From the NCBI GenBank assembly GCA_009772935.1, contig WOUR01000054.1, positions 7,292 through 64,047 on the forward strand: a stretch of DNA of 56,756 nucleotides, given 5' to 3'. Both the position numbers and the translations under genes were made by a program. This document shows positions 26,659 to 35,512 of the stretch, one piece after another. This stretch comes from Rhodospirillaceae bacterium. Lineage in GTDB: Bacteria > Pseudomonadota > Alphaproteobacteria > Reyranellales > Reyranellaceae. Numbering within the stretch: the first letter of the stretch is position 1; each line of letters begins with the position of its first letter. A model generated the notes under the pieces. It saw nothing but the letters and a program-made list of their open reading frames with translations, ran no database searches and was not told the origin of the DNA.

Positions 26659-28119
26659 ATGACGGCAGGCGATCTCTCTTCCCTCGAGGCCCGCGTGAAG
26701 CGGGACCTCGAGATGACCGCACATCCCCGCACGGAGTGGATGACGCCGCGACTCTACCGGGGCAAGCCGGCGCTCGACGTGTTGATCGTCGGCGCCGGTC
26801 AGTCGGGCCTATGCATCGGCTTCGCGCTGATGCGCGATCGCGTGCACAACATCCTCCTGATCGATCGCGCGCCGGCAGGAAAGGAAGGACCGTGGGTTAC
26901 CTTCGCCCGCATGCCGACCCTGCGCAGCCCCAAGGACCAGACGGGCCCCGACCTCGGCATTCCCAGCCTGACTTTCGAGGCCTGGTACGATGCGCTCGAG
27001 GGTCCGGGCAGCTTCGCCGGGCTGCACCTCATCCCGAGCGGCGCCTGGCACGATTATCTCCAATGGTATCGCCGCGTGCTCAGCATCCCCGTGCGCAACG
27101 ACGTGGCCGTCACGGCGATCGAGCCGGGCCGGCTCGACGACGGCGGAGCCTGCCTGTTGGTCACCCTGTCGACCGGCGAAGTCCTGGCGGCGCGCAAGCT
27201 GGTGCTGGCCACCGGCCAGGACGGCACCGGCGAATGGTGGATGCCCGATTTCGTGCGGGCGCTGCCGCCGGACCGCCGCGCCCATACCTGCGAGATGATC
27301 GACTTCGAGCGTCTGCGCGGAAAGACCGTCGCCGTGCTGGGCTCGGGCGCCTCGGCGATGGACAATGCCGCCGTGGCGCTCGAGCACGGCGCCGATGTCC
27401 ATCTCTTCGTCCGCCGCGCCTTGCCGTCGGTCGTCCAGCGTTATCGCTGGCTCACCTTCGCCGGCTTCCTGAAGCATATTGGCGAGATGCCGGACGAATG
27501 GCGCTGGCGGATCATGGGCAACATCCTCACCGCCCGGGAAGGCTTCCCGACCGACACCTACAAGCGGGTCATGGCCTTTCCGAAGTTCACCATGCAGCTC
27601 AATCGCGGCTGGACCGATACGCGCATGGAGGAAGGCCGCATCCGCATCGAGACGACGCGCGGACCGTTTCATGCCGACTATGCGATCTGCGGTACCGGCA
27701 TTCGCCAGGACCCGGCGCAGCGTCCAGAACTGGCCGCCTTCGCCGACAAGATCGCGCTCTGGAAGGATCGCTACACGCCGCCGCCGGGCGAGGAGGACGA
27801 GCTGCTCGCGGCCTACCCCTATCTCGGTCCCGACTATGCCCTGCTCGAACGCAGGCCGGGCGAGGCGCCGTGGCTGTCCGACATCCATGTCTTCGGCATC
27901 GGCGCCACCCTGAGCTTCGGACCGTCGGGCAGCAGCATCAACGCCATGACGAGCGCCGTGCCGAAGGTGGCGGCAGGTGTCACGCGCGGCCTGTTCGCCG
28001 GCGACCTGCAGCGCCACTGGGAGTCGCTTCTGGCCTACGACGTCAAGCAGGTCGAACTGGACTGGAGCCGGATGGCGACGGGCGAGGCGACTACTGGGGA
28101 GCCCGAGAACCGGCAATGA
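26659..28119 (+). CDS. FAD-dependent NAD(P)-binding monooxygenase-like oxidoreductase
   Basis: The 486-residue protein has two dinucleotide folds: VLIVGAGQSGLCIGFAL near residue 42 for FAD and VAVLGSGASAMDNAAVAL near residue 228 for NADPH. The PWVTFARMPTLRSPKD and LATGQDGTGEWWMP regions resemble class B flavin monooxygenases (FMO/Baeyer-Villiger), although a full FxGxxxHxxxW fingerprint is not evident. It follows the ABC ATPase gene after 4 bp, so it may oxidise the imported compound. Its last 29 bp overlap the convergent cupin gene. Confidence 0.82.
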   Translation: MTAGDLSSLEARVKRDLEMTAHPRTEWMTPRLYRGKPALDVLIVGAGQSGLCIGFALMRDRVHNILLIDRAPAGKEGPWVTFARMPTLRSPKDQTGPDLGIPSLTFEAWYDALEGPGSFAGLHLIPSGAWHDYLQWYRRVLSIPVRNDVAVTAIEPGRLDDGGACLLVTLSTGEVLAARKLVLATGQDGTGEWWMPDFVRALPPDRRAHTCEMIDFERLRGKTVAVLGSGASAMDNAAVALEHGADVHLFVRRALPSVVQRYRWLTFAGFLKHIGEMPDEWRWRIMGNILTAREGFPTDTYKRVMAFPKFTMQLNRGWTDTRMEEGRIRIETTRGPFHADYAICGTGIRQDPAQRPELAAFADKIALWKDRYTPPPGEEDELLAAYPYLGPDYALLERRPGEAPWLSDIHVFGIGATLSFGPSGSSINAMTSAVPKVAAGVTRGLFAGDLQRHWESLLAYDVKQVELDWSRMATGEATTGEPENRQ

Positions 28120-28537
28120 CGGCGCGATCCGCCTGGTCCAGCATCATGGGCTGGCCGTTGCGGATCATCTCGGCGAAGCCTTCGTTGGGCACCATGACCG
28201 TGAGGCAATAGAGCCGTTCGGCGCCGGTGTTCTCGATCACATGCTCGCGGCCGGGCGGCAGCACCAGCGTGTCGCCCTGGCGAATTTCGTGTGTGCGGCC
28301 GTCGTCGCAACGGCAGTGGCCGCTGCCGCTCAGCACGTAGAACATCTCGTGCGCCGTCGCATGGAAGTGCGGTGGTGTCTTGCCACCGACCTCGAAGATT
28401 TCCACCGCGGAGACGAAGGGCGTACCGTCGGCGAGCGGATCGACGAGCATCGCGAACTTGTTGGTGTCGGACGGCGAGATGCGCGACACGCGGCAGTCAA
28501 CGGCGCGGCGCACCAGCACTTCTTTCGCAGAGGTCAT
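28091..28537 (-). CDS. Cupin-domain protein
   Basis: The single-domain cupin of 148 residues has the first cupin motif PHFHATAHEMFYVLSGSG with its two histidines and glutamate (PHxH...E), and the second motif LPPGREHVIENTG with the last metal histidine. It is probably a small metal-dependent enzyme or sensor; the substrate is unknown. It lies 16 bp downstream of hyuB in the same direction and probably ends the hutF-hutC-hyuA-hyuB transcript. Its 3' end overlaps the convergent monooxygenase gene by 29 bp. Confidence 0.85.
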   Translation of the reverse strand: MTSAKEVLVRRAVDCRVSRISPSDTNKFAMLVDPLADGTPFVSAVEIFEVGGKTPPHFHATAHEMFYVLSGSGHCRCDDGRTHEIRQGDTLVLPPGREHVIENTGAERLYCLTVMVPNEGFAEMIRNGQPMMLDQADRAVIAGSRAPQ

Positions 28538-28553
28538 CGGCTCATTCCCCGGC

Positions 28554-30143
28554 TCATTCTCCGGTTGGCGTGCCGTAGCCGCCGCCGCCCGACGTCTCCA
28601 TCACCACCCGGTCGCCCTTGGCCAGGGCGAGGTTCTCCTTGCCCGAAAGTTCGCGGCTGCCGCCCGCGGCGCGATGGAGCGTCACCCTGAACGGTGCGCC
28701 GTCGGCGCCGCCCTGCAGACCGTAGGGCGCTATGACCCGACGCTCGAACATGGTGGTGAGCGAGAGCCCGTCCGCCATCACCGTGTAGGCGCGGCGCATG
28801 CCGTCGCCGCCGCGATGCCCCCCGGCGCCGCCCGAGTCGCGGCGCAACCGCTGTTCGTCGACCCGGATCATGTACTCCGATTCGACGATCTCGGCCGGCG
28901 TGTTCATCGTGTTGGTGAGGTGGACGCGCACCACGGGCGCACCGTCGCGGTCCAGGCGCGCGCCTTCGCCGCCGCCATGGGTCTCGTAGAAGGTGCCTGT
29001 CGCGCCGTCGCGACGCGTGCCGCCGAAGATCAGCAGGCCGGCCGTCGTCGAACCACCGGCGGTGAGGCGCTCCGGCACGGCCTTCTCGAAGGCGCGCATG
29101 ATCGCGTCGACCGCACGCTGCGAGGTCTCGTGGTTGCCGCCGACCACCGGCTTGTCGATGCCGGGCTCCAGGATCGAGCCCGGCCGGGTGCGGATTGCGA
29201 GCGGGCGATAGCAGCCGCCATTGGGCTGGATCTCCGGGCCGGCCACCGCCTTGATGGCGTAGTAGACGGCCGCCATGGCGACGAACGGCGTCGTATTGAG
29301 CGGACCTGCGACGGCATCGTCGGTGTCGGTGAAATCGAACTTTGCGGTGTCGCCCGAAATCTCCACGCGCACGCGGATTGCGGCGGGCTGTCCGCCCGGC
29401 CCGTCATCGTCGAGGAAGTCCTCGCCCTCGTAGATGCCATCCGGCAGGCCGGCGATCGCCTCCCGCATCTGCGCCTCCGAGAGATCGTCGAGCCGGTCCA
29501 GGGCGGCGCGCAGGGTGGCGGCGCCATGCTCCTCGCCCAGCCGCAGCAATCGTCCTTCGGCGGCACGCGTCGAGGCCATCTGGGCCATCAGGTCGCCCTC
29601 CCGCTCGGCCGGTCCGCGCAGGTTGGCGAGCAGGAAGTCGCGCTTCTCCTCGTCGATCCCGTCGGCGGTGAACAGGCGCAGCGGCGGAATGCGCACGCCT
29701 TCCTGCCAGGTCTCGGTCGCGGCGGCGAAATAGCTGCCGGCCCAGGCGCCGCCGATGTCGCCCCAATGGGCGAGGCTGACGGCAAAGGCGAACAGGCGGC
29801 CCTCGAGGAAGATCGGCCGGATCGCCTTCACGTCTGGCAGGTGGTTGCCGCCGACCTCGGGCAGGTTGAGGAACCAGACGTCGCCCGGCCGCAGCCGCTG
29901 CGCCGGGACGCGCTCCAGGAACTTCTTCACCGTGAAGCTCATGACGCCGAGATGGATCGGGATGTCCCGGCCCTGCGCGATCAGATCACCCTTATGGTCG
30001 GTGAGGGCCGACGACAGGTCGCCTGCCTCGCGCAGCAGCGGGGAGCGGGCCGAGCGCATGACCACGAACGACATCTCCTCGGCCGCCGCGGTCAGCGCAT
30101 GGCGGATCACCTCGACGGTGAAGGGATCGACGCTGTTCCTCAT
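28554..30143 (-). CDS. hyuB: Hydantoinase B/oxoprolinase family subunit
   Basis: The 529-residue protein starts at the ATG overlapping the hyuA stop (ATGA). It matches HyuB in order: DPFTVEVIRHALTAAAEEM, VMRSARSPLLREAGDLSSA, HLGVMSFTVKKFLE, DVWFLNLPEVGGNHLPD, GGNHETSQRAVDAIMRAFEKA and a C-terminal GGGGYG. HyuA/HyuB enzymes use ATP to open hydantoin, 5-oxoproline or related lactam rings in the cytoplasm. Length fits the family (about 520-590). Because its hyuA partner is frameshifted, the complex may not be functional in this strain unless the shift is an assembly error. Confidence 0.93.
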   Translation of the reverse strand: MRNSVDPFTVEVIRHALTAAAEEMSFVVMRSARSPLLREAGDLSSALTDHKGDLIAQGRDIPIHLGVMSFTVKKFLERVPAQRLRPGDVWFLNLPEVGGNHLPDVKAIRPIFLEGRLFAFAVSLAHWGDIGGAWAGSYFAAATETWQEGVRIPPLRLFTADGIDEEKRDFLLANLRGPAEREGDLMAQMASTRAAEGRLLRLGEEHGAATLRAALDRLDDLSEAQMREAIAGLPDGIYEGEDFLDDDGPGGQPAAIRVRVEISGDTAKFDFTDTDDAVAGPLNTTPFVAMAAVYYAIKAVAGPEIQPNGGCYRPLAIRTRPGSILEPGIDKPVVGGNHETSQRAVDAIMRAFEKAVPERLTAGGSTTAGLLIFGGTRRDGATGTFYETHGGGEGARLDRDGAPVVRVHLTNTMNTPAEIVESEYMIRVDEQRLRRDSGGAGGHRGGDGMRRAYTVMADGLSLTTMFERRVIAPYGLQGGADGAPFRVTLHRAAGGSRELSGKENLALAKGDRVVMETSGGGGYGTPTGE

Positions 30144-32120
30144 CGTGCATCCTCGCGAATCCAGAGATGTCCCATCGCATCCGAACTCAGCGTGTAGCCG
30201 GGTGGCACCACGATGGTCGACCAGGCATCCTCGACGATGGCCGGACCGGCGATGCGGACGCCGGCCGGCAGCCGGTCGCGGTCGTAACGCGGAGTCTGGT
30301 GCGGCGCGGCGGGCTCGAACCAGCAGGGCGCGACCGAGGTCGGCACGGCGCTGTCGCCGGGAACGTCCAGTGGTCCGAAGGTCGTGCGTCGCGCGACCAG
30401 GGCGCGCATCCGAAGGCTCTGCATCTCCCAATGCTCCTCGGTCGCGTAGCCATAGATGTCGTGGTGGCGCTTGCGGAAGTCGAAGCCCAGACGCTCGAGG
30501 TCGAGCGGCTGGGTGAACGGTACCTCGACGGCGTAGCTCTGGCCGACATAGCGGACGAGGGCGGTGCGCTCCACGTCGATCTCATCGGCGCCGTGCCCGT
30601 GGCTGTGCAGCGGCGCCATCAGCGCGGCGAGCATGTCGTCATGCAGCGTGGCAAAACGGCTCGCGTCCCAGCCGGTGCTCAGCATCCGCACGGATTGCTG
30701 CTGCGTGTAGCTCATGTCGGCCACGATGCAGCCCAGGGCGGAGAAGCCCGAGGAGAAGCGCGGCACCACGATCTCGGCGATGCCGAACTCGCGCGCAAGG
30801 CCCACGGCATGCATGGGCCCCGCGCCGCCGAAGGCGAGGAGGGTGCATTGGCGTCCGTCCACGCCGCGTTCCACGGTAACCCGCGCCAGCGCCCGCACCA
30901 TCGCGGCGTTGGCGACGCGCGACACCGAGACGCGCGGCGAGCGGCGCGAGGGCGGCTTCGGCGGCGGCCACGTCGAGGGTGATGGCTCCGCCCAGGCGCC
31001 GCGTCGGGTCGAGATAGCCCAGGACGGCATTGGCGTCGGTGACGGTGGCGCGTGTGCCGCCGCGCCCATAGGCAGCGGGGCCTGGCTCTGCGCCGGCACT
31101 CTGCGGGCCGATCGAGAGGCCGCCGGTTCCCAGGGTCACCAGCGAGCCGCCGCCGGCGCCGATCGATTCGACGGCGACCATGGGCTGGCGCACCGGCCGG
31201 CCCGCGAGCTTCGAATCGGTGGAAATCTCGGCCGCGCCATTCAGGATCAGGCAGACGTCGGTCGTCGTGCCGCCCATGTCGAAGGTCAGCACCTTCTCGA
31301 GGCCGAGCGATGCCGCGACGCTGGCCGCCGCCGAGATGCCCGCCGCCGGGCCGGACAGCGCCATCGAGAGCGGCCGCTTCGCCGCGGCTTCTGGCGAGGC
31401 CATGCCGCCGGCCGAATGCATGACGTGCAGGCGGGCGCCCTTCACCTCGCGCTGCAGGCGATCGAGATAACGTGCCGCGATCGGCATGACGGAGGCATTG
31501 AGGACCGTGGTCGCCGTGCGCTCGAACTCGCGCGTCTCCGGATTGACCTCGTGGGAGAGGGAGACGAAGGGAAAGGCCTTGGCCAGCGCCGCGCCGATCG
31601 CGCGCTCATGATCGGCATTGGCATAGGCATGGAGCAGCGACACCGCGATGCTCTCGACTCCCATCGCCTTTGCCTGCATCACGGCCTCGTCGATCGCGGC
31701 GGTGTCGGGCGTCAGCACGGCAGCACCGGTGAAATCGACACGCTCGGCCAGGGCGATGCGGCGTTCCGGTGGCACCTGTGCCTCGCGGCGGGGCAGCAGA
31801 TCGAGCCGATAGAGATGCTGGCGCCCGGCGCGGCCGATATCGAGCACATCCTCGAAGCCCTCTGTCGCCACAAGCGCGACGGGCTCGACCCTGTCCTCGA
31901 CGATCGCATTGGTGACGAGTGTGGTTCCATGGACGAGATCGTCCACGCATTCGGCGGACAGGTCGGCCGCCGCGAGGGCGGCGCGGATGCTGGCGACGGG
32001 ATCGTTGCGCTGGGTCGGCACCTTGATCGAGCGCACGTCTCCGGTCGACGGCAGCACGGCCACCAGATCGGTGAAGGTCCCACCGATATCGATCCCGACC
32101 TGCCAGCCGTCTTTCGGCAT
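30140..32120 (-). pseudogene. hyuA: Hydantoinase A/oxoprolinase family subunit, frameshifted
   Basis: The N-terminal part (ATG 32120 to about 30930) encodes VGIDIGGTFTDLVAV, HGTTLVTNAIVED and TFDMGGTTTDVCLI, the ASKHA-fold ATPase motifs of HyuA. After GAITLDVAAAEAALAPLAARLGV the reading frame degenerates. The family's continuation RVANAAMVRALARVTVERG..., FGGAGPMHAVGLA to the C-terminus REDAR is found in another frame down to 30140. The span is 3n+1 bases and the joined protein would be slightly short (about 660 residues), with about 8 residues missing at the junction. This fits a small deletion, possibly between the 7-bp direct repeats GACGCGC at 30914 and 30929. Either a recent pseudogene or a sequence error. 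Confidence 0.85.
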
Positions 32121-32198
32121 ATGTCACGCTCCCAAAGAAGTCTCAGCCGCGCTGGAGCACGATACGGGCCATTCCCGACGGTGGGAACGTGCGAGCGG

Positions 32199-32918
32199 TC
32201 AGGTCTGGGTCGGCGTGAAGTGCGCGACCAACTGGTGCGAGTCGCCGGGATAGGTGAGGCGGACATGGGTGACGGGCAGGGCAGCGCGCCAGGTGCGTCG
32301 CTCGACGATCAGGCAGGCCGTATTTGCCGGCACCGACAGGAGTGTCGCCCTCTCCTTGCCGGCGCTGCTGGCGCCGATGCGATGCTCTGCCGCGGTCCAG
32401 GGCACGCTGTCGAGCAGCCACCGGCCGGGCGCGACATCATCGAAGCACTCATGGACTGCCTGGGGCACTGCCTCGGCATTGATCAGGCGGTCTTCCAGGC
32501 AGAAGACCCGGTCGCCCGCGAAATGACGGACCACGAGTTCGACGACGCGACCGGCAGACTTGGAGACAAGCCGCTCCCGGTCCGCTGCAGTGCTTCGCCG
32601 GGCGTCGCGGGAGAGCAGCTCGAAGCGATAGGCCTGGCCGAGAGCCTGCACCTCGGCCTTGATGTCGTGGATCTCGAGGACCGCCGCCTGCGACTGCGGC
32701 CTTGTGACGAAGGTGCCGGCCTTGCGGCGGCGCTCGACCAGGCCGGCGCGCGCCAACTTGGCCAGCACGTTGCTCACCGTCATGCGTGAACAGTCGTAAG
32801 CTTCGGCCAGCTCGTGCTCGGTGGCGATGCGTGCGCCCGGCGCCAACTTGCCCGACAGGATCTTGCCCTGCAGGTCGCCGAGGATCCTCTGATGGAGGGA
32901 GGCCGGCGCGGCGGTCAC
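32199..32918 (-). CDS. hutC: GntR/HutC-family repressor of histidine utilisation
   Basis: The 239-residue regulator has an N-terminal GntR winged helix (residues 5-70: HQRILGDLQGKILSGKLAPG, ELAEAYDCSRMTVSNVLAKL, GLVERRRKAGTFV) and a C-terminal UbiC-like ligand domain ending VTHVRLTYPGDSHQLVAHF. HutC repressors are released by urocanate. Its ATG overlaps the hutF stop (ATGA), fixing it in the hut operon. The likely operator is the palindrome between hutF and hutI. hyuA, hyuB and the cupin follow in the same direction. Confidence 0.93.
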   Translation of the reverse strand: MTAAPASLHQRILGDLQGKILSGKLAPGARIATEHELAEAYDCSRMTVSNVLAKLARAGLVERRRKAGTFVTRPQSQAAVLEIHDIKAEVQALGQAYRFELLSRDARRSTAADRERLVSKSAGRVVELVVRHFAGDRVFCLEDRLINAEAVPQAVHECFDDVAPGRWLLDSVPWTAAEHRIGASSAGKERATLLSVPANTACLIVERRTWRAALPVTHVRLTYPGDSHQLVAHFTPTQT

Positions 32919-34282
32919 GACGACTGAAGCACCTTGTGGAGCGCCTGGCGGTAGCGTCGGCCGATCGCCTCGCGATGGATGTGGACGCCGTCATTCACGA
33001 GCTTCGCACCGGCCCGCCAGACACAATCCACGCTCCGGCGCCCGCCGGCGAAGATCCAGGCGTCGAGCCATTGGTCGCCCTGGCGATGGGCGAGCGCATT
33101 GTCGTCGGCCTTCAGGCTCACAAGGTCGGCCGGGTGACCGACGGCAATGCTCGGCGGCGCGCCGAGCGCCTGCGCGCCGCCGGCCAGGGCCGTGTCGAAC
33201 AGGTTGCGGCCGACCGAAGGTGTTGCGGCCCGCGCCAGCGCGTTGCGCGTGCGCAGGGAGAGGCGCTGGCCATACTCCAGAAGACGCAGTTCCTCCGCGG
33301 CATCGATCAGGACGTTGGAATCGGAGCCGACGCCGAACCGGCCGCCGCGTTCCAGGAAGGATTGCGCGGGAAAGAGACCGTCGCCGAGATTGGCTTCGGT
33401 GATCGGGCACAGGCCGACCACGGCGCCGCGTGCCGCGATCCCTCTGGTCTCGGCATCGGTGACATGCGTCGCATGCACGAGGCACCAGCGCTCGTCGACC
33501 GGTAGGCGATCGAGCAGAAGTTCGACCGGCCGCTTGCCGGACCAGGCGAGGCAATCCTCGACCTCTTTCGTCTGCTCGGCGACATGGATGTGGACGGGCC
33601 CGCCCTCGGCCAGGGGCAGGATCTTCGCGATCTCCTCGGCCGTCGCCGCGCGCAGGCTGTGCGGCGCGATGCCGACCAGCGCGCCTGGCAGCGAGGAGAC
33701 GGATTTGCGACTCGCCTCGACCAACTTTCCGTACTGGTCGACATCGTTGATGAAACGGCGCTGGCCGGGCGCGGCCGGCAGACCGCCGAATCCAGCGTGC
33801 CGATAGAAGACGGGGAGCAGGGTCAGCGCGATGCCGGTTTCGCCAGCGGCGGCGGCAATGCGTGTCGCCAATTCCGCGATGCCGGCATAAGGCACGCCGC
33901 TCGCGTCGTGATGCACGTAGTGGAACTCGCCGACGCGGGTGAATCCGCTTTCGAGCATCTCCAGAAAGGCCTGCGCGGCGATCGCTTCGACTTCCTCGGG
34001 CCCCATATGGTCGACGAAGCGGTACATCGCCTCGCGCCAGGTCCAGAAACTGTCCTGGGTGGCGCCGCGCCGTTCGGTGAGCCCGGCCATGCCGCGCTGG
34101 AACGCGTGGCTGTGCAGGTTGGGGAGGCCGGGCAGGCCGATCTCGTGGCGCTCGTCCTCGGCCTCGGCGGCGGCGTCCTTCATCACGGTTTCAATCCGGC
34201 CACCCACGATGACCAAGCGCACGCCGTCGGCCCAGCCGTCGGGCAGGAGCAGGGAGCGGAACCAGAGGGCGGTTCTGGACAT
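32915..34282 (-). CDS. hutF: Formimidoylglutamate deiminase
   Basis: HutF deaminates N-formimino-L-glutamate to N-formyl-L-glutamate, the first step of the five-enzyme branch of histidine degradation. The 455-residue amidohydrolase has the metal motif LPNLH57SH59AFQRGMAGLTERR, GEFHYVHHD, HIHVAEQ, LVHATH and GSDSNV. The start is uncertain: ATG 34282 gives MSRTALWF as in relatives but has no ribosome site, and ATG 34300 lies within the palindrome. The upstream extension of the frame is the shadow of hutI. The next gene is hutC. Confidence 0.94.
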   Translation of the reverse strand: MSRTALWFRSLLLPDGWADGVRLVIVGGRIETVMKDAAAEAEDERHEIGLPGLPNLHSHAFQRGMAGLTERRGATQDSFWTWREAMYRFVDHMGPEEVEAIAAQAFLEMLESGFTRVGEFHYVHHDASGVPYAGIAELATRIAAAAGETGIALTLLPVFYRHAGFGGLPAAPGQRRFINDVDQYGKLVEASRKSVSSLPGALVGIAPHSLRAATAEEIAKILPLAEGGPVHIHVAEQTKEVEDCLAWSGKRPVELLLDRLPVDERWCLVHATHVTDAETRGIAARGAVVGLCPITEANLGDGLFPAQSFLERGGRFGVGSDSNVLIDAAEELRLLEYGQRLSLRTRNALARAATPSVGRNLFDTALAGGAQALGAPPSIAVGHPADLVSLKADDNALAHRQGDQWLDAWIFAGGRRSVDCVWRAGAKLVNDGVHIHREAIGRRYRQALHKVLQSS

Positions 34283-34283
34283 A

Positions 34284-34305
34284 TTATTATGTATAGTCAT
34301 AATAA
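34284..34305. promoter_or_regulatory. Palindrome between hutF and hutI, probable HutC operator
   Basis: Arms TTATTATG (34284-34291) and CATAATAA (34298-34305) are exact complements around the spacer TATAGT. Read on the minus strand the core is TGACTATACA, which matches the TGTATATACA-like cores of HutC operators. It differs in only one base from TGTCTATACA found upstream of the second HutC-regulated locus at 43857-43866. It fills almost the whole 30-bp gap between the divergent start codons, so repressor bound here would block both arms of the locus. Confidence 0.65.
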
Positions 34306-34312
34306 GGGCCGC

Positions 34313-35512
34313 ATGCAATGTGACCGCCTCTGGAAGAATGCACGTCTCGCGACCCTGTCCGGCAACGGGCTGGGCCTGGTCGAAGACGGCCTCGTTGCCG
34401 CACGCGACGGCCGCATCGTCTTTGCCGGCGCGGCGACCGATGCGCCGTCGATCGACGCGGCTGAAACGATCGATTGCGCCGGCCGCTGGATCACGCCGGG
34501 CCTGGTCGATTGCCACACGCACATCGTCTACGGCGGCAACCGTGCCCATGAGTTCGAGCTGCGCCTGGCCGGCGCCAGCTACGAGGAGATCGCGCGCGCC
34601 GGTGGCGGCATCGTGTCGACCATGCGGGCGACCCGCGCGGCATCGGAGGAAGCGCTGGTCGCCAGTGCATTGCCGCGCGTCGATTCGCTGATCGCCGAAG
34701 GCGTCACGACGATGGAGATCAAGTCGGGGTACGGGCTCGACCTCGCCAGCGAATTGAAGTCGCTGCGGGCCGCCCGCCGCATCGGGGAGGTACGGCCACT
34801 CTCGGTGAAGACGACGTTCCTCGGCGCGCACGCGCTGCCGCCGGAGGCGAATGGTGACAAGGATGCCTATATCGCCACGGTCTGCGACGAGATGCTGCCG
34901 GCCGTCGCCAGGGCCGGACTGGCCGATGCAGTCGACGGCTTCTGCGAAGGCATCGCCTTCACGCCGCAACAGATCGAACGGGTGTTCGAAGCGGCGAAGG
35001 CGAAGGGGCTGCGGGTAAAGCTTCATGCCGAGCAGCTCTCCAACCTGCACGGCGCGAGTCTCGCCGCGCGTTACGGTGCGCTGTCGGCCGATCACCTGGA
35101 GCATGTCGACGAGCCGGGCGCGAAGGCGCTTGCGCAAGCCGGGACTGTCGCCGTGCTGCTGCCGGGTGCCTTCTACTTCGTGCGCGAGACCCACAAGCCG
35201 CCGGTCAAGCTGCTGCGGCAATACGGCGTCAGGATCGCCCTCGCCTCCGACAGCAATCCGGGCACCTCGCCGCTCACCTCGCTGCTGCTGGCGATGAACA
35301 TGGGCGCGACGCTGTTCCGGCTCACGGTCGAGGAATGCCTGGCCGGTGTGACGCGGGAGGCGGCGCGGGCGCTGGGCTGTCTCGACGATGTCGGCACGCT
35401 CGAAGCCGGCAAGTGGTGCAATCTCGCCATCTGGGACATCGAGCGGCCGGCCGAGCTGGTCTACCGCATGGGTTTCAATCCGCTGCACGCGCGGATCTGG
35501 AGGGGCAGATGA
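34313..35512 (+). CDS. hutI: Imidazolonepropionase
   Basis: HutI opens the ring of 4-imidazolone-5-propionate to give N-formimino-L-glutamate. The 399-residue zinc amidohydrolase has DCH68TH70IVYGGNRAHEFELR, EGVTTMEIKSGYGLD, KLHAEQ, ADHLEH and ASDSNPGT. The ATG at 34313 follows AAGGG; ATG 34289 would start inside the palindrome. The long upstream open frame is the shadow of hutF. Its stop overlaps the hutH start (ATGA). Confidence 0.95.
   Translation: MQCDRLWKNARLATLSGNGLGLVEDGLVAARDGRIVFAGAATDAPSIDAAETIDCAGRWITPGLVDCHTHIVYGGNRAHEFELRLAGASYEEIARAGGGIVSTMRATRAASEEALVASALPRVDSLIAEGVTTMEIKSGYGLDLASELKSLRAARRIGEVRPLSVKTTFLGAHALPPEANGDKDAYIATVCDEMLPAVARAGLADAVDGFCEGIAFTPQQIERVFEAAKAKGLRVKLHAEQLSNLHGASLAARYGALSADHLEHVDEPGAKALAQAGTVAVLLPGAFYFVRETHKPPVKLLRQYGVRIALASDSNPGTSPLTSLLLAMNMGATLFRLTVEECLAGVTREAARALGCLDDVGTLEAGKWCNLAIWDIERPAELVYRMGFNPLHARIWRGR

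Noticed and set aside
32915..35488. 857-codon reading of hutF
   Set aside because: The extension runs antisense through hutI; the amidohydrolase homology starts at about 34282.
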